This document shows, in pieces, positions 7,599 to 14,461 of a DNA stretch of 24,712 bases (positions are counted from its first letter, which is position 1; each line of letters starts with the position of its first letter). The position numbers and the translations under genes are program-made. The stretch lies in the NCBI GenBank assembly GCA_046542255.1, contig JBKHBT010000045.1, forward strand, positions 1 to 24,712, given 5' to 3'. Below the pieces are notes generated by a model, which had not been told where the DNA came from, searched no databases, and saw nothing but the letters and a program-made list of their open reading frames with translations. Origin of the DNA: JBKHBT01 sp046542255. Its GTDB lineage: Bacteria; UBP14; UBA6098; JBKHBT01.

Positions 7599-7865
7599 TT
7601 AAGACCTGCCTATCAAATCATCATAATCAGCATGATTGCCAATCCAGAACCAGACAATACCGTCATCAACAGGTGCCCCAAGTGCCCTATATTAAAGCCC
7701 AATGCGTACGCTTCAATATTTGCCATCAGCAACAGAATAGTATTTTAGAGAAGGATGTCTTAGGTCGTTCTTAAGTAATTGAAAATTCTTATTTGCAAGA
7801 TCCTGAACTTCGATTGGTAATTTATTAAATAATTTCCAGAATTTTGAGGATGTGAAATGCTTCAA
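7599..7865 (-). pseudogene. RelE/ParE-family toxin gene inactivated by two nonsense codons
   Basis: Read from a TTG at 7865 that overlaps the antitoxin stop (TTGA), the frame is an 89-codon toxin gene including the stop. It encodes KFWKLFNKLPIEVQDLANKN, NDLRHPSLKYYSVADGKY, then stop, SVRIGL, stop, YRALGAPVDDGIVWFWIG and NHADYDDLIGRS. This is the RelE-like ribonuclease-toxin family usually found right after this antitoxin. The TGA at 7713-7715 sits where Trp is expected (KYWSVRIG). A TAA at 7692-7694 falls seven codons later. There is no frameshift, so this looks like loss of a functional toxin by point mutation. An almost identical relic occurs at 9359-9594. Confidence 0.88.
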
Positions 7866-8062
7866 AGCAATTTAGCCTTTCCAGACCTATATTCTCGAAT
7901 CGCTTCTTTTGCCAAATCATCCAGCTTGCCATCAGTAGCATCTTTTTCTAATTGCCTGTCCCATAATTCTGCATCAAATTCTGCAAACCATCGCCTGAAT
8001 TCGGCAAGTTCCTCTTGCGAAAGGCTTTTTACTTCTTCTCTTATTGTCTCTACAATCGTCAT
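7862..8062 (-). CDS. Antitoxin of a RelE-type toxin-antitoxin pair (toxin now dead)
   Basis: 66 residues. It includes SLSQEELAEFRRWFAEFDAE and WDRQLEKDATDGKLDDLAKE and ends EYRSGKAKLL. This is the small acidic helical protein typically encoded just before a RelE/ParE-family toxin, which it would bind and neutralise. GGAGAGAG precedes the ATG and a strong promoter lies upstream. The toxin frame begins inside the stop codon, giving the coupled gene order usual for such operons. The antitoxin frame is intact although the toxin carries two stops, so it may now act only in trans or as leftover sequence. Confidence 0.85.
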   Translation of the reverse strand: MTIVETIREEVKSLSQEELAEFRRWFAEFDAELWDRQLEKDATDGKLDDLAKEAIREYRSGKAKLL

Positions 8063-8102
8063 ACTCTCTCCATGAAACGAGAAAAATTTGCTCTCTAATA
8101 CA

Positions 8103-8130
8103 ATTATATAATTATTAAGGAAACAGTCAA
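8103..8130 (-). promoter_or_regulatory. Promoter of the antitoxin/toxin-relic operon
   Basis: TTGACT (8130-8125) and a consensus TATAAT (8108-8103) are separated by 16 bp, about 40 bp before the antitoxin ATG. This is one of the best -35/-10 matches in the window. No clear operator palindrome overlaps it. Confidence 0.7.
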
Positions 8131-8216
8131 GTGGTAATAAATTTTCTATGCATCAAAATCCGTGTTTGTTACTAGCCAAACCAGCATCATCCAGTCATTT
8201 TGAGACTTGATGTCTG

Positions 8217-8236
8217 CCACAGGCTAAAGCTTGTGG
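8217..8236. repeat. Dispersed hairpin CCACAGGCT family, copy 2 of 4
   Basis: CCACAGGCTAAAGCTTGTGG: the family hairpin with one mismatch in the right arm, followed by TTGTAG. It lies in the gene-free stretch 8131-8540, which holds only repeats. Confidence 0.75.
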
Positions 8237-8258
8237 TTGTAGATAATGGGATTTACAA

Positions 8259-8278
8259 CACCATACTTTAGTATGGTG
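8259..8278. repeat. Hairpin CACCATAC-TTTA-GTATGGTG, copy 1
   Basis: A perfect 8-bp stem with a TTTA loop. An identical 20-mer occurs at 8499-8518. Each copy lies 20-45 bp downstream of a CCACAGGCT-family hairpin, so the two hairpins seem to travel together here. Confidence 0.75.
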
Positions 8279-8311
8279 CCAGCAGCTGCATTTTTTCTCA
8301 AAGCATACTCC

Positions 8312-8466
8312 TTTCAAACTTGCCTTTGAAATACCCTATGAATATCAAAACTATATGTACGAAGATAAATATCCGTACTACATAAAATTGTTGAATGTCC
8401 CGGGTAGCGAAGCTTGAAGATGGTATGTATGTCTGTCACAGGCTGAAGCCTGTGGTTGTAGTTGGT
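8312..8466 (+). repeat. ~155-bp direct repeat, copy 2, carrying a coding remnant
   Basis: Near-identical to 7412-7565, including the same protein-tail reading frame and stop, and ending in the third CCACAGGCT-family hairpin (8436-8455). The two copies lie 900 bp apart either side of the antitoxin/toxin relic. Confidence 0.7.
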
Positions 8467-8498
8467 ATAGTGATGTATAGGGCTTCTGGCAATTGCAA

Positions 8499-8518
8499 CA
8501 CCATACTTTAGTATGGTG
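8499..8518. repeat. Hairpin CACCATAC-TTTA-GTATGGTG, copy 2
   Basis: Identical to 8259-8278. It lies ~20 bp beyond the stop codon of the minus-strand DUF2283 gene. It has no T-run in that direction, so it is not a convincing terminator. Confidence 0.7.
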
Positions 8519-8540
8519 ACAGCACCAAGGTTTAGCCCTT

Positions 8541-8738
8541 TTAAACCGCCAATTCCTCATAAGAAAATTCATTCAATCCAGCATTTGCTTTGGCATGTTC
8601 TATAGTCATGTTTACGAGATTTCCATTTTCATCGAGATCGATATAGATATTCTCGTTGATTTCTTTGGTCTCGGTTATTTCATGCTGTGAGAACTCTACA
8701 ATTGCTGTGTCAGTATCTTTGAAGTATTTGAGTTTCAT
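8541..8738 (-). CDS. DUF2283-family small protein
   Basis: 65 residues. KLKYFKDTDTAIVEFS, then INENIYIDLDENGNLVNMTI and EHAKAN, is the typical DUF2283 pattern. These short beta-rich proteins are often encoded next to a small toxin-like protein. Its ATG overlaps the stop of the upstream gene by four bases (ATGA), so translation is coupled. It is the last gene of a three-gene minus-strand operon. The biochemical function is unknown; an antitoxin-like role is inferred from context only. Confidence 0.8.
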   Translation of the reverse strand: MKLKYFKDTDTAIVEFSQHEITETKEINENIYIDLDENGNLVNMTIEHAKANAGLNEFSYEELAV

Positions 8739-8998
8739 TTCATCTCCTTATATGATCTATCGAAAAAAGCATTGTGTATGGTTTCTCCGTCTTCTAAAAG
8801 AATGACTCTCAGAAATTTGTCGACTTCTTCAATTTTTGCCCATTTCTTGATTCTACTATCGTTTTGTACTTGAACTTCAATAGGATTTTTAATCACATAC
8901 ATAATCCATTCATCCTTGATACCACGCCTGTCGGGTCGCTTTCTGGTGTATTTGAAATATTCGGTTGTCTTCATTTTTAAAAGTCCAAATCTTTGCAT
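8735..8998 (-). CDS. DUF4258-like small protein, candidate toxin of the DUF2283 pair
   Basis: About 87 residues from the ATG at 8998. The core is EYFKYTRKRPDRRGIKDEWI, FLRVILLEDGETIHNAFFDR. I recognise this as the small basic protein commonly found beside DUF2283, resembling DUF4258 and other RelE-like folds. The conserved part begins at an internal ATG (8974), and a TTG at 9001 is a third possible start. None has a clear Shine-Dalgarno sequence, so coupling to the preceding stop codon (TAA directly followed by TTGATG) is the likely mode. It overlaps the DUF2283 gene by four bases. Toxin activity is a hypothesis. Confidence 0.72.
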   Translation of the reverse strand: MQRFGLLKMKTTEYFKYTRKRPDRRGIKDEWIMYVIKNPIEVQVQNDSRIKKWAKIEEVDKFLRVILLEDGETIHNAFFDRSYKEMK

Positions 8999-9001
8999 CA
9001 A

Positions 9002-9193
9002 TTAGCAAAAGAATTTATTTTCATTATGTGCTTTCATATCCTCGATTGTAAGCTCAATTGCCTCGCGCATCGATAGGATAGTCTCATCAACTGTTTCGCC
9101 CTGGTTATAACAACCGGGCAGTTCAAAGCAGCGGGAGATATAACCGCCGTATTCATTGGGTTCGATAATTATTGTGAAATTTTGTTTGCTCAT
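9002..9193 (-). CDS. HicB-like antitoxin domain protein
   Basis: 63 residues. IIIEPNEYGGYISRCFELPG followed by GETVDETILSMREAIELTIE is the HicB partial-RNase-H-like domain. Many HicB proteins carry a C-terminal DNA-binding domain, but this one ends soon after the fold. No HicA toxin (a small dsRBD-like protein) is seen beside it; the next gene encodes the DUF4258-like protein instead. AAGGAG precedes the ATG. It is the first gene of a three-gene operon (9193 to 8541). Confidence 0.85.
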   Translation of the reverse strand: MSKQNFTIIIEPNEYGGYISRCFELPGCYNQGETVDETILSMREAIELTIEDMKAHNENKFFC

Positions 9194-9290
9194 AAATCTC
9201 CTTTACTATTGAAATAAATATAGCAATTGGATGACGGAATTGAAAGTTAATTTTGAGATTTTGATGGCTTGATGAAGATATACACTTCTG

Positions 9291-9310
9291 CCACAGGCTA
9301 AAGCCTGTGG
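9291..9310. repeat. Dispersed hairpin CCACAGGCT family, copy 4 of 4
   Basis: A perfect 9-bp stem followed by TTGTAGTTGATA. Together with the toxin relic behind it, this block (about 9291-9594) is a duplicate of 7537-7843. Confidence 0.8.
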
Positions 9311-9358
9311 TTGTAGTTGATAATGTTATCTATATGGCTTCTGGCAATCCAATTAAGA

Positions 9359-9594
9359 TCAACCTATCAAATCATCATAATCAGCATGATTGCCAATCCA
9401 GAACCAAACAATACCGTCATCAACAGGTGCCCCAAGTGCCCTATATTAAAGCCCAATGCGTACGCTTCAATATTTGCCATCAGCAACAGAATAGTATTTT
9501 AGAGAAGGATGTCTTAGGTCGTTCTTAAGTAATTGAAAATTCTTATTTGCAAGATCCTGAACTTCGATTGGTAATTTATTAAATAATTTCCAGA
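9359..9594 (-). pseudogene. Second, truncated copy of the dead RelE-type toxin gene
   Basis: Near-identical to the C-terminal ~80 codons of the relic at 7599-7865, with the same TGA and TAA inside the frame and one visible synonymous difference in GIVWFW. It ends a few codons earlier (TGA after DDLIG). The first ~9 codons and the whole antitoxin gene are missing: homology stops at 9594, where a GACAATGCG repeat begins. The duplication therefore happened after the toxin was already dead. Confidence 0.85.
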
Positions 9595-9697
9595 CAATGC
9601 GCTACTCCGCATTGTCATACTTTTCAGGCTAAAATATCAATAAAGCCTTTTGGGTATATATATTAAGTATTATAATATATATGGTTTTAAAAGAGAA
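9593..9697. repeat. Dispersed ~111-bp repeat unit, internal copy
   Basis: Begins with a perfect 9-bp hairpin, GACAATGCG (9593-9601) and CGCATTGTC (9608-9616). CATACTT, a GGCTAAAATATCAATAAAG segment, an A+T-rich stretch and ATGGTTTTAAAAGAGAAAG follow. The same arrangement is seen at 24548-24658, inverted at about 10590-10651, and as a tail at 1-58. Confidence 0.8.
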
Positions 9698-9700
9698 AGA

Positions 9701-9769
9701 ATCTTAACCGATTATAATTGGGAACATCTTCATGATAATGAAGAATTCAAGGAGATTGTTGGCCAATAA
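9701..9769 (+). pseudogene. Possible C-terminal coding remnant
   Basis: The frame ILTDYNWEHLHDNEEFKEIV, then GQ and a TAA, resembles the last residues of some TPR-containing proteins (D..W..L..D..F..IV). It directly follows the dispersed repeat and has no upstream part. Resemblance by eye only, so weak. Confidence 0.25.
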
Positions 9770-9794
9770 TTATTCGACAATAATATTACCTAAA

Positions 9795-9833
9795 TAAAAA
9801 ATCCACAGGCAATTATCAGTCCCCTGTGGATTT
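9795..9833 (-). terminator. Rho-independent terminator of cheW
   Basis: An 11-bp perfect stem AAATCCACAGG/CCTGTGGATTT (9799-9833). Read on the minus strand it is followed by a T-rich run, about 25 bp after the cheW stop codon. Confidence 0.85.
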
Positions 9834-9858
9834 CTAATTAGATAAATCAAATATAATA

Positions 9859-10374
9859 TCAGATTATTGCACCATAATTAAATCCTGTGAGGACTTTGTC
9901 GATATTCAGAAGAATTTTGACAGAGTTTTTGGTTTTGGCCATTCCAAGAATATATTCATCGTCCATGCCATCGCCTAAGGCTGGAGCATCTTCGATTTCC
10001 TGTTCGGTAATATCCAGCACTTCTGATACGCTATCGACCATCATACCGACTTGCACAGTCTCATCTTCGCCCATCACTTCGACGACTATAATACATGTCT
10101 GGTCGGTGGGCTCGATCTGAGACATTCCGAATTTTAATCTTGTGTCGATTATTGGTATAATCTGTCCGCGAAGATTAATCACGCCGCGTACAAAATGTGG
10201 TGTCTGTGGTACCGGCGTAATTGGCATAAGCTCGATTATTGTTCTGACTTTTAATATCTCGAGACCATATTCTTCAGTATCGAGCCTAAATGTTAGATAT
10301 TTTCCCGGTTTGGCTTTTGTATTGCCGCCGATCTCTTGTTCAGGCGCCAAAACCGCTGCTTCACTTGCCGTCAT
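9859..10374 (-). CDS. cheW: Chemotaxis coupling protein CheW
   Basis: 171 residues, a single CheW domain, which bridges chemoreceptors and the CheA kinase at the membrane-attached signalling array. Seen: KYLTFRLDTEEYGLEILKVR near residue 25, PHFVRGVINLRGQIIPIIDT (the most conserved CheW stretch), VGMMVDSVSEVLDI, and the C-terminal ILLNIDKVL. A ~24-residue N-terminal extension precedes the domain. AAGGAGC lies six bases before the ATG. No cheA, cheY or receptor gene is nearby, so it is an isolated coupling gene, presumably serving an array encoded elsewhere. It has its own terminator. Confidence 0.96.
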   Translation of the reverse strand: MTASEAAVLAPEQEIGGNTKAKPGKYLTFRLDTEEYGLEILKVRTIIELMPITPVPQTPHFVRGVINLRGQIIPIIDTRLKFGMSQIEPTDQTCIIVVEVMGEDETVQVGMMVDSVSEVLDITEQEIEDAPALGDGMDDEYILGMAKTKNSVKILLNIDKVLTGFNYGAII

Positions 10375-10527
10375 GATTGCTCCTTCTTTATATTACTATT
10401 ATTCATATCGAAACTAATCTACTCCTCATTTCGGCATTTTTCATTTTAACATTAGGAATTTTTGTATAACCTGAAGTTCAATAGACATTTCAAGATCCAC
10501 CACAATCCATTGCTTTCATGACTGCCT

Positions 10528-10720
10528 GAAGTTGGAACTTCTCAACTTTCAAACCCCTGGAACTCTTCTTCTGTTTTTGTAATATACATAGCAAAAGGCT
10601 TTACTGATGTTTTAGCCTGTGAAGTATGACAATGCGGAACAGCGCATTGTCTGTCAGGGATAGAAAGAAACGAAGTGGAGCTTCGAAGAACCTTGCGATA
10701 CAAAGCAGAGCTTTGTATCG
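10528..10720. repeat. Cluster of REP-like hairpins including an inverted copy of the GACAATGCG repeat
   Basis: The cheW-lipoprotein gap (10375-10912) has no gene but several hairpins: GAAGTT-GG-AACTTC (10528-10541); GACAATGCG/CGCATTGTC (10628-10651), preceded by TTTAGCC and GGCTTTACTGATG in reverse order and so an inverted copy of the ~111-bp repeat; CGAAG-TGGAG-CTTCG (10671-10685); and a perfect 11-bp stem CGATACAAAGC-AGA-GCTTTGTATCG (10696-10720). GAGCTTTGTATCGAG recurs at 10736-10750. From 10751 to 10912 I see nothing notable. Confidence 0.75.
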
Positions 10721-10912
10721 AGGTAGTTTGGGCAAGAGCTTTGTATCGAGGGTGTTATTTTTGTATCCAGGGTAGTATTTCTTTATATTTGGTTACTGAA
10801 GTTCACCATTTATGTTTAAGGTTCCAAAGTTTAAGTTGCTTTATATTTTGTAAATAGAAATTCTTACATTGGGATAAAACAGAAACGAGGTTAAGAGTGC
10901 AGGAACACAGAA

Positions 10913-11605
10913 TTAATAATCTATTTCTATATTGGGGTTTTGCCGTTCTTGCAACTCTTTTTTGATTTCTTGAATAAGAATTCTCATTTTGGTGTCATTG
11001 CCGCCGGTTGCGCTCATTCTTGTCGATACGCTTTGGTAGAAATCGGCTTTACTCTCTACGACTTCTCTTCTGGGGTCGTCTTCCGGAAACTGTTCGGCTT
11101 TTTGTTGGTATTCGCTGGCCTTCTGTCTTATCTGATGCGCCCTCGCACGAACTTGTGTCGCTGTCCTGTTGCCTGCGAGAAATCTCATATCTTCTTTGGC
11201 ATCTTCCCATAACCTTTTATATTCTTTGTTTATAAATTCTGCTTTTTCTTTTGCCTCTTTTTGTCTTTCGTCATAATCATCATCAGCTAGTTTTTGCAAG
11301 GAATCAACGATCCTTTTGTATTCCGTGCTATCTACATTACTGGTGATTGTTGTGTCGGTATTGAATGAATCATTTACGCCAAGGCTTTCCACGGTAGAAG
11401 CAATTAATGAGTCGATATTTACATCTCTTTGCCGGGATTGGCTGGTAGAAGCCTGCTCGGTTTTATCTTCGCCTTTTTTCCTTCTGGCCGATTCTGTTTT
11501 TGCTTCTTGTTTATTGGTTTTATCGTCCTGTTTTTTCTTTTTGGATGAACAACCTATATTGAGCATCAGTAGAGAAACCATAAATATTAGAAATAGCTTT
11601 TTCAT
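10913..11605 (-). CDS. Predicted lipoprotein of unknown function, coupled to alaS
   Basis: 230 residues from the ATG at 11605, which has GGAG seven bases upstream; a TTG at 11611 overlapping the alaS stop is an alternative. The N-terminus MKKLFLIFMVSLLMLNIGC is a lipoprotein signal peptide with a cysteine followed by SSKKKK (N at -3 is not the classical lipobox residue). A highly charged Lys/Glu/Gln-rich linker follows to about residue 65, then a mostly helical, possibly coiled-coil region with WEDAKEDMRFLAGNRTATQV and repeated Q/E-K/R heptad-like segments. No family recognised. It lies directly behind alaS, so the two probably share a transcript. Confidence 0.8.
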   Translation of the reverse strand: MKKLFLIFMVSLLMLNIGCSSKKKKQDDKTNKQEAKTESARRKKGEDKTEQASTSQSRQRDVNIDSLIASTVESLGVNDSFNTDTTITSNVDSTEYKRIVDSLQKLADDDYDERQKEAKEKAEFINKEYKRLWEDAKEDMRFLAGNRTATQVRARAHQIRQKASEYQQKAEQFPEDDPRREVVESKADFYQSVSTRMSATGGNDTKMRILIQEIKKELQERQNPNIEIDY

Positions 11606-11607
11606 AT

Positions 11608-14211
11608 TCAACTCCGATTAATCATGCTTCTAAGGTAATCATGTCCGGCCTTAATTGCCTCGTCTATTTTGTCGGCATCTTTTCCGCCGGCATTTGCGAA
11701 ATCTGGCCTTCCGCCGCCTCCGCCGCCGACTGCCTGAGCCATTTGTTTGATCATCTTACCAGCATTGAAGCCCCTCTTGACGACATCGTCTGTTATGCTG
11801 ACTACTATTGCGACTTTGTTTTTGTCCTTTGCTACCAGGGCGATTATACCGCTTTCGATTTTGGATTTAAGCATATCGGCGGCTTCGCCAAGGTCGGCAC
11901 GGTTTTTAATCGCAATTTCGGAGATTATGTATTTGATGCCTTCGATTTCTTCAACATCATCCAGAAGGTCTTTGGCGGCATTTATGCCTTTCTGCTTTTC
12001 TTTGCTTTTGATATGATTCTTAAGCTCCTTAACTTCATCCTGGAGCTGCTGGATTTTTTCGGGAATCATAAAGCCTTTTATCTTGAGAAGCTCTTCGCTC
12101 TGTTTTATTATCTGCCTCATTCTCTGTGTATATTTTATAGCAGCCGTACCTGTCAATGCCTCGATTCTTCGGGAGCCGGAGCCGACAGACTCTTCATTGG
12201 TAATGATAAATGTCCCGATATCTCCGGTATTATCGACATGTGTTCCGCCACATAATTCTGCCGATATCGGATCTACGCTAACTACTCTAACTTTATCGCC
12301 GTATTTTTCGCCAAAAAGGGCAGTTACGCCTTCTTGTAGGGCTGTTTTATAGTTATCTGCCTTGACATTGACAGGATAATTCTCTATTATCGCTTTATTC
12401 ACAAGATTCTCGACTTCGATAAGCTGTTGTTCGGATAGCTTTTTGAAATGAGTATAGTCGAAGCGCAATCTATCCGGGCCGACATAGGAACCGCTTTGCC
12501 TTGCATGGTCGCCTATTACTTCGCGAAGGGCGGCATGTAGAAGGTGAGTTGCTGTATGATTTCTCGCAGTATCCAACCTTCTTTCGCCGTGAACGCAAGC
12601 ATTTACAGGCTTTTCGCAGTCGATTACGCCGGTCAATTTTCCGATATGGACGATCTCATCTCCTTCTTTTACTGTCTCTTCGACAGTGAATTGGAAACCA
12701 TCGCCAAAAATATCACCGACATCGCCGACCTGCCCACCGGACTCGGCATAGAACGGGGTTCTATCGAGTACTATCGCTACTTTATCATCATCGATTTTCT
12801 TCCATTTGCGGATATTGACTTTTTCTTCCAGGACATTATAACCTGTGAAAATCGAGCTTTCTCCTTTGGAGACATCGGTCCATTCAGATGAATCGCCGAG
12901 TGACATATCGCCTCGAAATTTGCCCGCTTGCCTTGCTTTTTCGCGCTGCTTTTCCAGCTCTGATTCAAAGCCGCCAATATCGATATCGAGGTTTTTCTCA
13001 TTTGCCAGCATTCGGGTAAGATCAACCGGAAAACCGAATGTATCGTAAAGTCGAAATACATCGGTTCCCTCGATTGTATCGCCTTCATCTAATGGCTCCA
13101 CAATCTTTTCGAAAAATTTCAGGCCATTGTCCAGTGTTTCTTCGAATCGGTCTTCTTCAGCTTTAACCACAGTGGCGACAAATTGGCTTTTGTCCAGAAG
13201 CGCCGGGAAAGCATGGGACATAGTATCGATGACTCTGGCAGAGAGTTTGTATAATATCGGCTCGTGCACACCGAGTTCTCGTGAAAACCTTGCAGCGCGG
13301 CGAAGTATTCTCCTAAGCACATAGCCCCGGCCTTCATTGGAAGGCATTGCGCCATCCGAGATGGCGAATGTAAGGGCGCGAATATGGTCTGCGATTACCC
13401 AGAAAGGGATATGATTTTGTTGATAGCTGTATTCCACGCCAGAAAGCTCCTGAATTTCTGAAATTATTGGCATAAAAAGGTCTGTATGATAATTTATGCC
13501 GATTGTATCCTGAAGAATCGAAGCCAGCCTTTCAAAACCCATACCGGTATCGACCGATTGCATAGGCAGCTCAAAAAGCGTGCCATTTTGATTGCGATAG
13601 AATTCCATAAAAACCAGATTCCATATCTCTATAAATTGCTCGGTTTCATCATTAGGAATTCCGGCTGCACCGGGATTGGTATCGAAATGAATTTCGGAAC
13701 ATGGGCCGCATGGGCCAGTATCGCCCATCTCCCAGAAATTGTCCTTTTCATCGCATCTTATGATCCTGCTTTCGGGCAGGCCGCTGATTTTTTTCCAGAG
13801 ATGGAAGGCATCGTCATCGTCATTATAGACTGTTGCCCAGAGACGATCTTTGGGAAGCGAGTATTCTTGTGTCAGAAGTTCCCATGCAAAAAATATTGCT
13901 TCTTCTTTGAAATAATCGCCGAAAGACCAATTGCCCAGCATTTCGAAAAAAGTATGATGAGTACCGTCATGTCCGACTTCTTCCAGGTCATTGTGCTTGC
14001 CAGATACGCGAATACATTTCTGAGTAGATGTCGCCCTTTTGAATTTGCTCTCGCGTTTTCCAAGGAAGATATCTTTGAACTGGTTCATCCCGGCATTTGC
14101 GAAAAGCAATGTAGGGTCATCGATAGGAACAACTGGCGATGATTGCACAATTTCGTGATTGTTTTCCTTGAAGTATTGTAAAAAGATGTCTCTGATTTTA
14201 TCCGATTTCAT
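11608..14211 (-). CDS. alaS: Alanyl-tRNA synthetase
   Basis: Class II synthetase charging tRNA-Ala in the cytoplasm, with an editing domain that clears Ser/Gly-tRNA-Ala. 867 residues, the normal length. Seen: the N-terminal catalytic core with LLFANAGMNQFKDIFLG (residue ~35) and GHDGTHHTFFEMLGNWSFGD; the editing-site zinc ligands HTATH (near residues 552-556) and CGGTH (near 654); and the C-terminal DHHA1-type region with a glycine-rich GGGGGGRPDFANAGG close to the end. GAGG precedes the ATG. It ends in TGA, and the next gene starts within 10 bp. No truncation or unusual residue noticed. Confidence 0.98.
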   Translation of the reverse strand: MKSDKIRDIFLQYFKENNHEIVQSSPVVPIDDPTLLFANAGMNQFKDIFLGKRESKFKRATSTQKCIRVSGKHNDLEEVGHDGTHHTFFEMLGNWSFGDYFKEEAIFFAWELLTQEYSLPKDRLWATVYNDDDDAFHLWKKISGLPESRIIRCDEKDNFWEMGDTGPCGPCSEIHFDTNPGAAGIPNDETEQFIEIWNLVFMEFYRNQNGTLFELPMQSVDTGMGFERLASILQDTIGINYHTDLFMPIISEIQELSGVEYSYQQNHIPFWVIADHIRALTFAISDGAMPSNEGRGYVLRRILRRAARFSRELGVHEPILYKLSARVIDTMSHAFPALLDKSQFVATVVKAEEDRFEETLDNGLKFFEKIVEPLDEGDTIEGTDVFRLYDTFGFPVDLTRMLANEKNLDIDIGGFESELEKQREKARQAGKFRGDMSLGDSSEWTDVSKGESSIFTGYNVLEEKVNIRKWKKIDDDKVAIVLDRTPFYAESGGQVGDVGDIFGDGFQFTVEETVKEGDEIVHIGKLTGVIDCEKPVNACVHGERRLDTARNHTATHLLHAALREVIGDHARQSGSYVGPDRLRFDYTHFKKLSEQQLIEVENLVNKAIIENYPVNVKADNYKTALQEGVTALFGEKYGDKVRVVSVDPISAELCGGTHVDNTGDIGTFIITNEESVGSGSRRIEALTGTAAIKYTQRMRQIIKQSEELLKIKGFMIPEKIQQLQDEVKELKNHIKSKEKQKGINAAKDLLDDVEEIEGIKYIISEIAIKNRADLGEAADMLKSKIESGIIALVAKDKNKVAIVVSITDDVVKRGFNAGKMIKQMAQAVGGGGGGRPDFANAGGKDADKIDEAIKAGHDYLRSMINRS

Positions 14212-14246
14212 TTATCCTCGCAATTTTTCAATTTTCATCAGTAAAG

Positions 14247-14274
14247 AATATAAAAAAAATCTCTAATTTTTCAA
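14247..14274 (-). promoter_or_regulatory. Candidate promoter of alaS and the lipoprotein gene
   Basis: On the minus strand TTGAAA (14274-14269) and TATATT (14252-14247) are separated by 16 bp, about 36 bp before the alaS ATG. The spacer is very T-rich. Found by eye. Confidence 0.45.
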
Positions 14275-14432
14275 GTCTATTTTATTAATAAAATTGCTGC
14301 AAATTTAGATATTGTTTTGTTTATAATGATAGATAAAAGCTGTGATAATTACGTGTATTGTCCCAAAAATCACATAAAGCATAAATTAAAGCTATATAGC
14401 GACTTATCTAATAATTTTTTAGTATATAGAAC

Positions 14433-14461
14433 TTGACAATTTAATATTTTAATCTTAATTT
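14433..14461 (+). promoter_or_regulatory. Promoter of the giant secreted protein gene
   Basis: A consensus TTGACA (14433-14438) and TAATTT (14456-14461) are 17 bp apart, leaving a leader of about 50 bases before the start codon. The nifJ candidate promoter has the same TAATTT -10 box. The leader contains an AAGGAG (14469-14474) with no start codon close behind it. Confidence 0.55.

Noticed and set aside
7692..7715. TGA in the toxin relic as evidence for a TGA=Trp genetic code
   Set aside because: TGA ends alaS, the RAYT gene and the antitoxin at sensible places, and a TAA lies seven codons downstream, so decay is the simpler reading.
7496..7774. Plus-strand frame of 92 codons (and its counterpart at 9307-9528)
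   Set aside because: It is the antisense of the toxin relic. The minus strand gives a recognisable RelE-type toxin sequence, the plus strand does not.
8499..8518. Hairpin after the DUF2283 gene as its terminator
   Set aside because: No T-run follows on the minus strand, and an identical hairpin at 8259 is not next to any gene end.
7537..9310. Four copies of a palindromic ~20-mer suggesting a CRISPR array
   Set aside because: Spacing is irregular (hundreds of bases), the intervening DNA is itself repeated or coding, and there are no cas genes; these are dispersed hairpins.
11641..14142. Plus-strand frames of up to 218 codons opposite alaS
   Set aside because: Antisense shadows; products are Cys/Phe-rich without family resemblance, whereas alaS is complete.
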